Part shown: one piece after another, positions 7,549-16,649 of the stretch
Layout of the letters: each line of letters opens with the position of its first letter
How positions within the stretch are numbered: the stretch's first letter is position 1
Assembly (NCBI GenBank): GCA_022361255.1
Contig: JAKSBG010000403.1
Span: 1-49,745, forward strand
Reading direction: 5' to 3'
DNA length: 49,745 nt
DNA from: Verrucomicrobiales bacterium
Lineage (GTDB): Bacteria; Verrucomicrobiota; Verrucomicrobiia; Verrucomicrobiales; DEV007
The notes under the pieces: model-generated
Database searches by the model: none
The model's input: the letters and a program-made list of their open reading frames with translations, nothing else
Told to the model about the DNA's origin: nothing
Position numbers and translations under genes: made by a program

Positions 7549-9062
7549 AAACGAAACCTCTTTCCAGCCACTGGGATACGATGAGTCCTGAGGAAACACG
7601 CTTTCGTCAGGGGGAGAAACTGCGTCGCTATTTGCGGGATCACGTCGTTCCGTTCTCCGCCTACTACGGCGGGTTGTTTCGCGAAGAAGGCATCGATCCG
7701 GACAGCATCCGCTCGATCGGGGATCTCGCGAAAATCCCCTTTTCCTCCAAAAGCAGTCTCATATCGGAATCCGACGGCACTCCGAGGACACGGGACTTCG
7801 TTCTCGTGCCTGATGAGAAGGTTCTCTCACGTCGCCCGTCTACGATTGGCAGAGCTTTACTGCGGGGGAAGGCGGCGGTGAAGGCCGGATTCGAACTTGA
7901 GTATCGTCCGGTTCTCATGACGAGTACGACGGGACGTTCTGCGGAACCGGTTCCGTTTCTCTACACGCAGCGCGACCTCGATCATCTTGCGACGACAGGG
8001 CGTCGACTCATGGAGATCTGTGATTCCCGCCCCGACTTTCGTCACCTCAATCTCTTTCCCTTTGCTCCCCATCTTGCTTTCTGGCAGGCGCACTACGCCG
8101 GTCTTGGATACAACACGTTCAACCTGTCGACTGGCGGGGGGAAGGTGATGGGAACAGACGGGAATGTGCGTTTGTTAGACAAGATCAAACCCGACGCCCT
8201 GATCGGTATGCCGACCTTCATCTACCACGTTTTGCAAGTGGCAGCAGAGGAAGGCATCGATTGCCCGAATATTGTTCGTATCGTTCTCGGAGGGGAAAAA
8301 GTTCCCGAGGGCCTGCGAAGAAAGCTAAAGGCGCTCTGCGCGGAGTTGGGTTCCGGGTCTGTTGACGTCATGGCCACCTACGGTTTGACCGAGGCAAAAA
8401 TGGCCTGGCCGGAATGCCCCGATCGTGAGGGGCATTCTCCGGGTTACCACCTGTATCCCGACCTCGGAATCGTTGAAGTGATCGATCCCGAAACAGGAAC
8501 TGTTCTCGGCGAAGGTGAACCGGGCGAGATAGTTTACACTCCGCTCGACAGCCGCGGCAGCGTCGTCCTGCGTTATCGAACCGGCGACTTGATATCCGGC
8601 GGACTCGTTCACGAGCCCTGCCCGGCCTGCGGTCGCACCGTTCCGCGTCTCGTTGGTCGAATTTCCCGCGTCAGTGATGTGCGTCGAATGAATATCGGGA
8701 AAGTGAAGGGAACGCTGATCAATTTCAACGACCTCGAACACATTCTCGACGATCTCGACGGAGTCGGGACCTGGCAAATCGAGCTGAGAAAAAGAAACAA
8801 CGACCCTCTCGATTGTGATGAGATCGTCGTCCATCTCGCTCCGACCGGTCGCGTGTCTGATTCGAGTCTCGAAGAAGCGATCAGTGACCGCTTTGCCTCA
8901 GCTACGGAGATCCGACCGAACCGCATTGAGTTTCACGATGCGCGTGAACTCCGCAGGAAACACGGGGTCGGCAAAGCCTTAAAGGAGGAAAAGGTCGTCG
9001 ACCATCGCGAAGACGTTTCCACACCTTCAAAAATTTCTCACCACACAACGCACCATGAATAA
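7545..9062 (+). CDS. PaaK-like AMP-forming acyl-CoA ligase
   Basis: A 505-residue adenylate-forming enzyme of the phenylacetate-CoA ligase branch. The nucleotide loop is TSTTGRSAEPVPF (about residue 126), followed by GGEKVPEGLRRKL, YGLTEAKMAWPEC and the YRTGDL motif. CPACG just after YRTGDL may help form a metal site as in other PaaK relatives. Such enzymes activate a carboxylic acid through an acyl-AMP to an acyl-CoA. Its place between a lipase and thiolase/FadJ genes suggests that it primes fatty acids, replacing FadD, but aromatic or short branched acids are equally possible on sequence alone. It overlaps both neighbours (4 bp upstream, 8 bp downstream), so translation is probably coupled. 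Confidence 0.85.
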   Translation: MKTKPLSSHWDTMSPEETRFRQGEKLRRYLRDHVVPFSAYYGGLFREEGIDPDSIRSIGDLAKIPFSSKSSLISESDGTPRTRDFVLVPDEKVLSRRPSTIGRALLRGKAAVKAGFELEYRPVLMTSTTGRSAEPVPFLYTQRDLDHLATTGRRLMEICDSRPDFRHLNLFPFAPHLAFWQAHYAGLGYNTFNLSTGGGKVMGTDGNVRLLDKIKPDALIGMPTFIYHVLQVAAEEGIDCPNIVRIVLGGEKVPEGLRRKLKALCAELGSGSVDVMATYGLTEAKMAWPECPDREGHSPGYHLYPDLGIVEVIDPETGTVLGEGEPGEIVYTPLDSRGSVVLRYRTGDLISGGLVHEPCPACGRTVPRLVGRISRVSDVRRMNIGKVKGTLINFNDLEHILDDLDGVGTWQIELRKRNNDPLDCDEIVVHLAPTGRVSDSSLEEAISDRFASATEIRPNRIEFHDARELRRKHGVGKALKEEKVVDHREDVSTPSKISHHTTHHE

Positions 9063-10329
9063 TCCTGACACAACAATAACAAAAGATTCTCTGGTTATCA
9101 TCGACGGAGTCCGTACGCCCTTTCTGAAAATGGGTAGCGACTTTGCCAATGTTGATGCCACAGAGCTGGGGCGTGTCGCGGTTCAGTCACTTCTGACCCG
9201 AACGGGCATCGACCCTTCACTCATCGATGAAACGCTGATCGGCTGTGTTTCCCAGCCAGCCGATGCGGCCAATATTGCCCGGGTCATCGCGTTGCGGGCA
9301 GGCATTCCCGAAGAGGTTCCCGCGATGACGGTGCACCGGAACTGTGCGAGCGGTCTCGAGGCTCTTACCGTCGCGGCGGAGCGCGTTGCGGCCGGGCGCG
9401 GTGAAGTTTTCATCGTCGGCGGGACCGAGAATATGTCCCGCATACCGATGCTCTTTTCAGCGGCTGCAGCTGCCAAGTTTGCTGCGTTCGCGCGGCAGAA
9501 AACTGCGGGCGGCAGGGCGGCTGCGGCCCTGTCCTTCCGCCCTGCTGACTTCGCACCCGTAGTCGGCCTCAAGCTGGGTCTCACTGACCAGGCTTCCGGT
9601 TTGAATATGGGAGAGACAGCAGAACTGCTCGCCCGCGAGTTTTCCATTTCCCGAAAAGCGCAGGATACGTTTGCCCTCGCTTCTCACAGAAAAGCAGAAA
9701 CGGCCCGCGAACGTTTGGCTGATGAAATCTGCCCCGTCTATTTGCCGGGCGGAAAGTTCGTTGATCGCGACAACGGAATCCGGGAGGGGCAGTCGCCCGA
9801 AGCTCTCGCCAAACTTCGTCCGGTATTTGACCGGAAAACGGGGACTGTCACTGCTGGCAACAGCTCACAGATTTCTGACGGAGCCGTGGCCCTTCTCGTG
9901 ATGACAGAATCGAAAGCGGAGGAGCTGGGGCTCGCCCCTCTTGGACGCCTCGTCGATTACGCCTGGAGCGGATGCGATCCCGAAAGAATGGGACTCGGTC
10001 CGGCCTACGCAATTCGCGATCTCTATGAGCGAACCGGGCTGCGTCCGGACGATGCTTCTGTCGTTGAGATCAACGAGGCTTTTGCCGCTCAGGTTCTCGC
10101 GGTGGAGGCTCTCTTGAAAACCAGAGGGTTCGACGGCCTCACGATTCCTGACGATCGCATCAATCCGAATGGCGGGTCGATCGCTCTCGGTCACCCCGTC
10201 GGTGCGACCGGAGCACGACTCATTTTGACCACTTTGTATGAACTGAAGCGCAGGCGCGAAAAGCGCGGCCTTGTCAGCCTCTGTATTGGCGGAGGACAGG
10301 GAGGTGCTGCCTGGCTTGAAGCCCTGTAA
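9055..10329 (+). CDS. Acetyl-CoA acyltransferase (thiolase, FadI-like)
   Basis: A 424-residue degradative thiolase that splits 3-ketoacyl-CoA into acetyl-CoA and a shortened acyl-CoA. The acyl-accepting Cys97 is in NCASGLEAL, with NEAFAAQ, GHPVGATGAR (His near 380) and CIGGGQGG (Cys near 410) completing the active site. The length and the insert after GGTENMSRIPM resemble FadI and the mitochondrial trifunctional beta subunit rather than the shorter biosynthetic thiolases. Its start overlaps the ligase gene by 8 bp and FadJ-type gene follows after 30 bp, matching a FadI/FadJ pair that could form a complex. No Shine-Dalgarno precedes the ATG. Confidence 0.93.
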   Translation: MNNPDTTITKDSLVIIDGVRTPFLKMGSDFANVDATELGRVAVQSLLTRTGIDPSLIDETLIGCVSQPADAANIARVIALRAGIPEEVPAMTVHRNCASGLEALTVAAERVAAGRGEVFIVGGTENMSRIPMLFSAAAAAKFAAFARQKTAGGRAAAALSFRPADFAPVVGLKLGLTDQASGLNMGETAELLAREFSISRKAQDTFALASHRKAETARERLADEICPVYLPGGKFVDRDNGIREGQSPEALAKLRPVFDRKTGTVTAGNSSQISDGAVALLVMTESKAEELGLAPLGRLVDYAWSGCDPERMGLGPAYAIRDLYERTGLRPDDASVVEINEAFAAQVLAVEALLKTRGFDGLTIPDDRINPNGGSIALGHPVGATGARLILTTLYELKRRREKRGLVSLCIGGGQGGAAWLEAL

Positions 10330-10359
10330 CGATTCTAACATTACCACCCCTCTCCAGAC

Positions 10360-12405
10360 ATGAACGAAACAATCCTCAGAGACAAAGCAAATGCAGATTC
10401 CCGCGCCGGCGCAAAGTCCCGCGCGAGGACTCGCAGAATCCATCTCGAACTGACCGATGACAACGTCGCCGTTGTGACATTCGGGAGTTCTAACAAAACC
10501 GCTAACGTGCTCGACGAGGCAACTCTCGACGAGTTGCATCTTGCGGTCAGTGCTCTGGAGAGCTTGAAACCGGACGGCGTGTTGTTTACGAGCAGTAGTG
10601 ATTCGATTTTCATTGCCGGGGCGGACCTGAAGACTCTCGCCAATATCAACGGCGAGCGATTGGAGCACCTTGTGGTAAAGGGGCAGAGTGCCTTCTCTCG
10701 GATTGCGGATCTCCCCATGCCGACAGTTGCGGCCATTCACGGTGCCTGTGTGGGCGGCGGATTTGAGCTGGCCCTTGCCTGTGATGCCCGGGTCGCGAGT
10801 CGGGACAAGGCAACCAGAATCGGGCTGCCCGAGACCATGCTTGGTATTCTCCCTGCCTGGGGAGGGTCAACACGGCTTCCGCGGCTTGTCGGTGTTCCGG
10901 CTGCGCTCGATGCCATCCTGTCCGGTAAACTGTATCGTGCCGGGCATGCCGGAAAACTGGGCTTTGTTGACGCGGTGGTCCCTCGCGAGCATTTGCTGGA
11001 GTCCGGGATGCGGATCCTTCGAGAAGGGGCTCCCTTTCGGAAAAAGCCTTTCTGGAAGACGAACCGGATCGTTTCTGCGTTTGTGAGCCGGGTGGTGAGA
11101 CGAAAGGTCTTGAAGAAATCGCGGGGCAATTACCCGGCATTGCTTGAGGCGATCGAAGTCGTTTCGAGAGGCGCGGCAGGACCGGTGGATGATTCCCTGA
11201 ACAGAGAGCGCGAGGCGGTCCTTCGTCTGGCGGATACACCGGAGGCGAAAAACCTGATGCGGCTTTTCTTTCTTCAGGAAAATGCGAAACGGTTTCGCTT
11301 TTCTGAATCAGTCGACGAAGAAAATCTCCCTGCGATCGAGCGTGTCGCAGTGATCGGTGCGGGAGTGATGGGGGCGGGGATAGCCCAGTGGGTGGCCTCC
11401 CGGAATATTCCGGTATTGCTTCGTGACATCGACCGTGGCCGGGTTGCTGCCGGAATGGAAAACATTCGCAAGTTGTTTTCCGCAGCGACAAAGCGCCGCA
11501 TTTTCAGTGCGCACGAAGCGAGGAGTCGAATGGATTTGATTTCCCCCTCAGCCGAACCTGTTTCGTTGGAGCGAAGTGATCTCGTGATCGAGGCAGCAGT
11601 GGAAGATCTCGCCGTGAAAGAAACGATTTTTGCGGACCTGTGCGAAAGGACCCGGCCGGATACGATTCTGGCAACCAACACCTCGGCCCTTCCCATTTCT
11701 GATTTGGGAAAAGCGGAAGGAGTTACGCATCCGGAGCGTATTATTGGACTCCACTTCTTCAATCCGGTCAGCCGGATGAAACTGGTTGAAGTTGTCGTGA
11801 CGGATTTCACCTCACCGGAGGTCGTGGAGCGGAGTTTGAATTTCGTTCGTTCCATTGGAAAACTCCCCGTGGTCGTGAAGGACTCTCCCGGATTTCTTGT
11901 GAACCGGATTCTCATGCCTTACCTCATTGAAGCGGGAAGGCTTGTCGATGACGGGTATGCTCCGGAATACATTGATGAAGCAATGCTCGACTTCGGAATG
12001 CCGATGGGGCCGGTTCGGCTGATCGATGAAGTTGGCCTTGATGTCGCCGGTCATGTTGCCGCGACGATGCGCGAAGCTTTCGGAGACCGGTTTGAGCTGC
12101 CCAAATGCCTGGGTGATTATATTCGCGATGGCAGGCTCGGCCGCAAATCGGGCCATGGATTCTACCGGTATGACGACGGCCGCGCAGTGAAGGGTCACCC
12201 GGGCGGGAACCCTGCGGAGGCAATGTCAAAACCGGAACTCTCAGATCATCTCGCCGGACTGATGGCGAAGGAGGCCCGGCTCTGCCTGGATGAAGGAGTC
12301 GCGAAATGCGCCGACGACATTGACTTCGCCATGATTCTCGGAACGGGATTTGCCCCTTTCCGGGGCGGGCCTCTCACCTGGAGCGGCATTACGAAAAACG
12401 ACTGA
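10360..12405 (+). CDS. fadJ: Multifunctional fatty-acid oxidation protein: enoyl-CoA hydratase / 3-hydroxyacyl-CoA dehydrogenase (FadJ/FadB type)
   Basis: A 681-residue fusion enzyme for steps two and three of beta-oxidation. The hydratase half (about residues 28-220) keeps both catalytic glutamates, in GACVGGGFELALACD and GLPETMLGILPAWGG. The NAD-binding half starts near 325 with VAVIGAGVMGAGIAQWV and contains ATNTSALPISDL and GLHFFNPVSRMKLVEVV with the catalytic His and Glu; two C-terminal HAD domains follow. It is slightly shorter than E. coli FadJ and FadB (about 715-730). The preceding thiolase is encoded separately, as in fadIJ. The symbol is given for the family type; FadB and FadJ cannot be separated on this evidence. 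Confidence 0.92.
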   Translation: MNETILRDKANADSRAGAKSRARTRRIHLELTDDNVAVVTFGSSNKTANVLDEATLDELHLAVSALESLKPDGVLFTSSSDSIFIAGADLKTLANINGERLEHLVVKGQSAFSRIADLPMPTVAAIHGACVGGGFELALACDARVASRDKATRIGLPETMLGILPAWGGSTRLPRLVGVPAALDAILSGKLYRAGHAGKLGFVDAVVPREHLLESGMRILREGAPFRKKPFWKTNRIVSAFVSRVVRRKVLKKSRGNYPALLEAIEVVSRGAAGPVDDSLNREREAVLRLADTPEAKNLMRLFFLQENAKRFRFSESVDEENLPAIERVAVIGAGVMGAGIAQWVASRNIPVLLRDIDRGRVAAGMENIRKLFSAATKRRIFSAHEARSRMDLISPSAEPVSLERSDLVIEAAVEDLAVKETIFADLCERTRPDTILATNTSALPISDLGKAEGVTHPERIIGLHFFNPVSRMKLVEVVVTDFTSPEVVERSLNFVRSIGKLPVVVKDSPGFLVNRILMPYLIEAGRLVDDGYAPEYIDEAMLDFGMPMGPVRLIDEVGLDVAGHVAATMREAFGDRFELPKCLGDYIRDGRLGRKSGHGFYRYDDGRAVKGHPGGNPAEAMSKPELSDHLAGLMAKEARLCLDEGVAKCADDIDFAMILGTGFAPFRGGPLTWSGITKND

Positions 12406-12460
12406 TTTTACCATACGGAAAGGACCGCCTGAACGGTCAAAACATAGAAAGGACAATCTC

Positions 12461-14317
12461 ATGAAAACCACCCTTGATTCCAAAACGAATAACAGCCCGA
12501 ATACGATCGACACTTCGAAAATGTCGCCGGAGGAACGTGCGGCTCTCGAGCTGGCGGAAGCCGCCCGTGTGGAAGCAGGATCGGATGAAAGTTTCGGCAG
12601 TTCCCTGTTTCTGGGGCGACCGTCTTTCTCCGCGATCACTCCGTTCCCGGCTCAGACAGTGGAGGACGAGGATCAGGGGGATGCGTTTCTCCGGGATCTC
12701 GAGTCCTTTCTCGAAAACCACGTCGATCCCGACGAGATCGATCGCACGGGAGAGATTCCCGATGAGGTGATCGAAGGACTCGCAAAGATGGGGGCATTCG
12801 GTATCAAAATTCCCCGTGAATACGGCGGGCTGGGCCTGTCGCAGACAAACTACTCGCGTGCTGCGATGCTTCTCGGGAAATATTGTGGCAATCTGACTGC
12901 GCTACTCTCGGCGCATCAGTCCATCGGAGTTCCTCAGCCGCTCATTGTTTTCGGAACGGAGGAGCAGAAGAAAAAATTCCTGCCACGCTGTGCCGGTGGA
13001 GAAATCTCCGCCTTTGCCCTGACCGAGCCGAATGTCGGATCGGATCCGGCGAAAATGGAAACGACCGCAACTTTCGACGAGGCGACCGGTGAATACGTCA
13101 TCAACGGGGAAAAACTCTGGTGCACCAACGGTGTCAAAGCCGGCGTCATCATTGTGATGGCCCGTATGGCTGATTCAAAACCGGAACGGCCGAAGATCAG
13201 TGCGTTCATTGTCGAAATGGATACGCCCGGAGTCGAAGTCACTCACCGATGCCATTTTATGGGGCTGAAAGCGCTCTACAATGGAGTTGTGACTTTCGAA
13301 AACGTTCGCATTCCGAAAGAGAACCTGGTTCTCGACGAGGGACGGGGTCTGAAGGTCGCGCTGACAACGCTGAATACGGGGCGGATCACACTGCCCGCTG
13401 CCTGTGTTGGTATGGCGAAACGTTGCCTCGAATGGTCCACGAACTGGGCCGGCCGTCGCGTTCAGTGGGGCGCCCCGGTCGGTCGTCACGATGCGATTGC
13501 CCAGAAGCTCGCGAGGATGAAAGCGGAGACCTTCGCCATCGAGGCGATGGTGAAATATGTGTCTTTGTTAGTTGATCGCGACAAGAAATCCGATATCCGT
13601 ATCGAGGCCGCATTCGCCAAAATGTGGGGCACCGAAAAAGGATGGGAGATCGTCAACGATACGATGCAGATTCGGGGAGGACGCGGCTATGAAACGGCTG
13701 ATTCTCTTGCTGCTCGCGGTGATGATCCGGTCCCGGTCGAGCGTTTCCTGCGCGACAGCCGGATCAATACCATTTTCGAGGGTTCGAGTGAAATCATGCG
13801 CTTGCTGATTGCCCGCGAAGCTCTCGACCCGCATCTGAAAATGGGTGGGCCGGTTCTGAACAGCACTTTGCCGCTGAAGGAACGCGCCAAAGCTGCAATG
13901 CGCTCGGCCTGGTTCTATGGACGCTGGTATCCGGTTCTCTGGATGCCCAGCCTGGTCGGCTCGTCAGACGTCCTCCCGGAATTCCGGGGCGACGCGAGAA
14001 AAGTGAAAGCGCTCAGCCGGAAACTCGCGAGAAAGCTGTTTCACTCTATGTTGCGGCACGGGCCGAAGCTGGAGAAAAAGCAGGTTCTTCTCGGTCGTTA
14101 CATCGAGATCGGAGCGGAGTTGTTCGCGATGACAGCTTCGATGTCCTACGCCGGTTATCTCATTGAGAGCGGCAAGGGCGACCGCGATGATCTAATCGAA
14201 ACGGTTCGCTATTTCTGTAAACGCTCGCGCGGGGTAGTCGGAAACCTCTTCCGTGACCTTCGAACAAACGCAGATGCAGAAGGGTATCGGATGGCGAAGA
14301 AGATGATTGGAGATTGA
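12461..14317 (+). CDS. Acyl-CoA dehydrogenase with C-terminal extension
   Basis: A 618-residue flavoenzyme for the first step of beta-oxidation, making the trans-2-enoyl-CoA and passing electrons to ETF. FAD and substrate motifs are FALTEPNVGSDPAKM, YVINGEKLWCTNG and GGRGYE. The catalytic Glu is in IFEGSSEIMRL at about 440, the MCAD position. About 150 residues beyond the core resemble the long C-terminal tail of very-long-chain dehydrogenases, hinting at long substrates or membrane association. I chose the ATG at 12461 because it is preceded by AAAGGA, one of the few Shine-Dalgarno sites in the window; the frame extends upstream to 12350 inside the previous gene. It ends the lipid operon. 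No ETF genes are present here. Confidence 0.92.
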   Translation: MKTTLDSKTNNSPNTIDTSKMSPEERAALELAEAARVEAGSDESFGSSLFLGRPSFSAITPFPAQTVEDEDQGDAFLRDLESFLENHVDPDEIDRTGEIPDEVIEGLAKMGAFGIKIPREYGGLGLSQTNYSRAAMLLGKYCGNLTALLSAHQSIGVPQPLIVFGTEEQKKKFLPRCAGGEISAFALTEPNVGSDPAKMETTATFDEATGEYVINGEKLWCTNGVKAGVIIVMARMADSKPERPKISAFIVEMDTPGVEVTHRCHFMGLKALYNGVVTFENVRIPKENLVLDEGRGLKVALTTLNTGRITLPAACVGMAKRCLEWSTNWAGRRVQWGAPVGRHDAIAQKLARMKAETFAIEAMVKYVSLLVDRDKKSDIRIEAAFAKMWGTEKGWEIVNDTMQIRGGRGYETADSLAARGDDPVPVERFLRDSRINTIFEGSSEIMRLLIAREALDPHLKMGGPVLNSTLPLKERAKAAMRSAWFYGRWYPVLWMPSLVGSSDVLPEFRGDARKVKALSRKLARKLFHSMLRHGPKLEKKQVLLGRYIEIGAELFAMTASMSYAGYLIESGKGDRDDLIETVRYFCKRSRGVVGNLFRDLRTNADAEGYRMAKKMIGD

Positions 14318-14375
14318 GTTGATTCTACGGCTCAAGGAATTTGGCAGACAGGTGCATTTTCCTGCGCGGTGAAGC

Positions 14376-15491
14376 TTACCACGCGGGATTGAGGCCCCAC
14401 TTGTCAGCGAGAGGCTGCAGCTCGGGCCGCATGGGCCAGTGGTCGGGTTGAGGTTCTCCCTCGTTGCGGGTGCTGGCACCTTTGAGTGCCATGCATCCCT
14501 CGTTGTTTCCGATTTCGCGGATGGTTTCGATTTCATCCGGTGAGAGGGTCACATCGGGGAGGGCGGCAAATTCGCTGATCTTCTCCTCGATGGGGCGGGC
14601 GTCGTCGCCAGCCTCCTGAATGAATGTCGGCCCGACTGACTTGACGGGAGCCTGGCTCAGGTCCCAAACGCACGCGAGTTGGAGCATGGTGAGGCCGTGC
14701 TTTTCCGCAATGGGGCGCATTTTTTCGAGCTTCTCGCAACCGTGATCGATCCATCCCTCGGGGCGGTAGGTGCGGTGATCGCCGTCTTTGAAAAAGTGTC
14801 CCGGTTTCACGTCGTCGTGAAAAATGCCTCCGAAATCTACAACCCGGGCAAGAATGTCGACTTCAAACTCGTTCGCAATAGGAAGAACGTAGCGACCCGG
14901 CCAGGGCTCCATCGGATTGAGGATGATCATTGCCGAGTCGATCTCGCTGTGGAAATTTTCGATGCAGTAGGCCATGTCGATAGCGAATCCGTTTGCCGGT
15001 CCGGGAGCGATTCCGGTGTCTCCGGCGAGACCTTTTTCCCGAAGTTTTGCCATTGCCGACCAGACGTCCGGGCTGGAATAGCCGATGGAGTCAGGATTGT
15101 GCAGCATGACGATGTCGAAATGATCCGTCCCGCAACGTTCCGCGCATTTCTTCGTGGCGCGTTCGAGATATTCTTCATAGCCGTCGGGGCCGCGCAGTTC
15201 CGGATTGGTGAAGCGGGCATAGCCTTTAGCGCCCTGGCGCTGACCGTCATAGATATCGTGACCGATCATGGCCGCGAGGCAGTAGCTGTCGCGGTCGATG
15301 CCTTCCAGTGCTTTGCCCAGCATCTCGTCGCCCTGCCCGATTCCGTAAACGTCGGAGGTCAGAAACGTGCGGACTCCTTCGTCGTAGGCCTGTCTTGCGA
15401 GGGCGATCCAGCGGTCTTCTTCCAGCCTCTGGCCGAAGTGCATAAAACGTCCGCCGCTCCAGGATCCGAATGCTGTCTTAGTCAATTTCAT
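14376..15491 (-). CDS. Aldo/keto reductase-like protein lacking the catalytic lysine
   Basis: A 371-residue aldo/keto reductase-fold protein (TIM barrel). Asp47 and Tyr49 of the usual tetrad are in SDVYGIGQGDEMLGKAL, and the histidine is in IVMLHNPDS near residue 131. The lysine position, normally in an A-T-K-x-G strand, reads LAAMIG with Met75, so the tetrad is incomplete. There is no signal peptide. About 40 residues at the C-terminus (after GNNEGCMALKGAS) are rich in Pro and Glu and extend the fold. It converges on the acyl-CoA dehydrogenase gene, with 58 bp between stops and no terminator visible. Fold assignment is firm; whether it is an active reductase is open. Confidence 0.85.
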   Translation of the reverse strand: MKLTKTAFGSWSGGRFMHFGQRLEEDRWIALARQAYDEGVRTFLTSDVYGIGQGDEMLGKALEGIDRDSYCLAAMIGHDIYDGQRQGAKGYARFTNPELRGPDGYEEYLERATKKCAERCGTDHFDIVMLHNPDSIGYSSPDVWSAMAKLREKGLAGDTGIAPGPANGFAIDMAYCIENFHSEIDSAMIILNPMEPWPGRYVLPIANEFEVDILARVVDFGGIFHDDVKPGHFFKDGDHRTYRPEGWIDHGCEKLEKMRPIAEKHGLTMLQLACVWDLSQAPVKSVGPTFIQEAGDDARPIEEKISEFAALPDVTLSPDEIETIREIGNNEGCMALKGASTRNEGEPQPDHWPMRPELQPLADKWGLNPAW

Positions 15492-15595
15492 GGGGTAAAA
15501 GTCGGGATTTTTCGGGGTTCGTCAAGATACGTGGCATAAGTGGATTTCGTACAATTGGAGATTCCCAAGCCCCACTCGCGATGGCACATTGAGAA

Positions 15596-16633
15596 ATGGC
15601 AGGATTGTCGGTCAAAGCAAAAGGGCTCGTGTATTCGAATCTGGAAAAATACGCGCGTTCCGGAATGGGGATGGAGAAAGCCTGTGACTCGCTTCTTCGC
15701 CAGCCGCGCGTCAGGGCGGCGGAGCGAAAACTTTACGAGAGCATTCTCAAAGGCCTGAAGCAAGGTCGCTCGATCGGCGATTCTCTCAGTCTCGCGCGTG
15801 GAATTGTCTCGCCGATGGAGGTGGAGGTGGTTTCCGCTTCGGAGGAAGGCGGGATGCTGGAGAAGGGATTCGGGCATCTGGCCGAGTATTTCCGGCGGAT
15901 TCACCGGACCCGGCAGAAAATTCGCAAAGGTCTGACTTATCCCATTGTTCTGGTTCACCTAGCCGTACCGGTTTCGACTCTGGCGGTTACGGCGTTCAGC
16001 GGGCTTTCGCTCGATGCGGATCGCGAACGACCTGATTTCATGGCCGCGTTTATGGAGTCGGGGAGAAATATGCTGATCGCCTACCTCATTATTCTCTGTC
16101 TCATCATCGGGATTTCCCTTCTCGTGAAAATGGCCCGAAGGTCCGCAACGGCAGATTCTCTGCTGAACGCCCTGCCTCTGTTCGGAAAGGCCCGAAAAGC
16201 AGTCGCGATGGAGCGCTTTTCCAAAGTTTTCGAAATTTTTCTTCTGGCCGGGAAAAAAATGAGCGATTCCCTCGGCGGAGCCGGAAAAGCATCCGGCAGC
16301 GGTATCATCGGCCAGGCCAGTGCCGTCGGCGCGGAAATCGTTGCCGATGGAGACCCGCTTTCGTCGGCCTTGTTTTCCGCACCTCATGCCTTTCCCAATG
16401 ATTTCGCCCGCGGCATGGCAGCGGCGGAGGAATCCGGACAGCTTGACCTCGAGTTGGCGGAGTGGTCCCGTTTCTACTCCGAGTCCGCCGCTGATGCGAT
16501 GGACCGGGTTGCGGAATGGGCTCCCAAGTTGTTTTACTGGGCGATCCTGATTTTCGTTGCCGCGCTTATCATCCGGGCTGCATCCGCCTACTTCGATGTC
16601 GTGAACAAGCTGCTGAACGACAGTCTCTTCTGA
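15596..16633 (+). CDS. Lone type II secretion / type IV pilus inner-membrane F protein (GspF/PilC family)
   Basis: A 345-residue protein with two T2SSF domains (about 8-128 and 205-325) and three membrane segments: YPIVLVHLAVPVSTLAVTAF, MLIAYLIILCLIIGISLLV and FYWAILIFVAALIIRAA. GspF/PilC proteins are the inner-membrane platform of secretion or pilus machines. The helical motif SASEEGGMLEKGFGHLAEY of the first domain is well kept. It is shorter than typical GspF (about 400) and has no gsp or pil neighbours; the only other secretion gene here is a secretin 18.7 kb away. A TACAAT -10-like box lies at 15550-15555. It converges on the DUF5060 gene with 16 bp between stops. Confidence 0.85.
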   Translation: MAGLSVKAKGLVYSNLEKYARSGMGMEKACDSLLRQPRVRAAERKLYESILKGLKQGRSIGDSLSLARGIVSPMEVEVVSASEEGGMLEKGFGHLAEYFRRIHRTRQKIRKGLTYPIVLVHLAVPVSTLAVTAFSGLSLDADRERPDFMAAFMESGRNMLIAYLIILCLIIGISLLVKMARRSATADSLLNALPLFGKARKAVAMERFSKVFEIFLLAGKKMSDSLGGAGKASGSGIIGQASAVGAEIVADGDPLSSALFSAPHAFPNDFARGMAAAEESGQLDLELAEWSRFYSESAADAMDRVAEWAPKLFYWAILIFVAALIIRAASAYFDVVNKLLNDSLF

Positions 16634-16649
16634 GCTGTATCGGGACCAT

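Noticed and set aside
14679-15539. Open frame of 286 codons opposite the aldo/keto reductase
   Set aside because: No motif, antisense to a clear enzyme gene, and no start signal.
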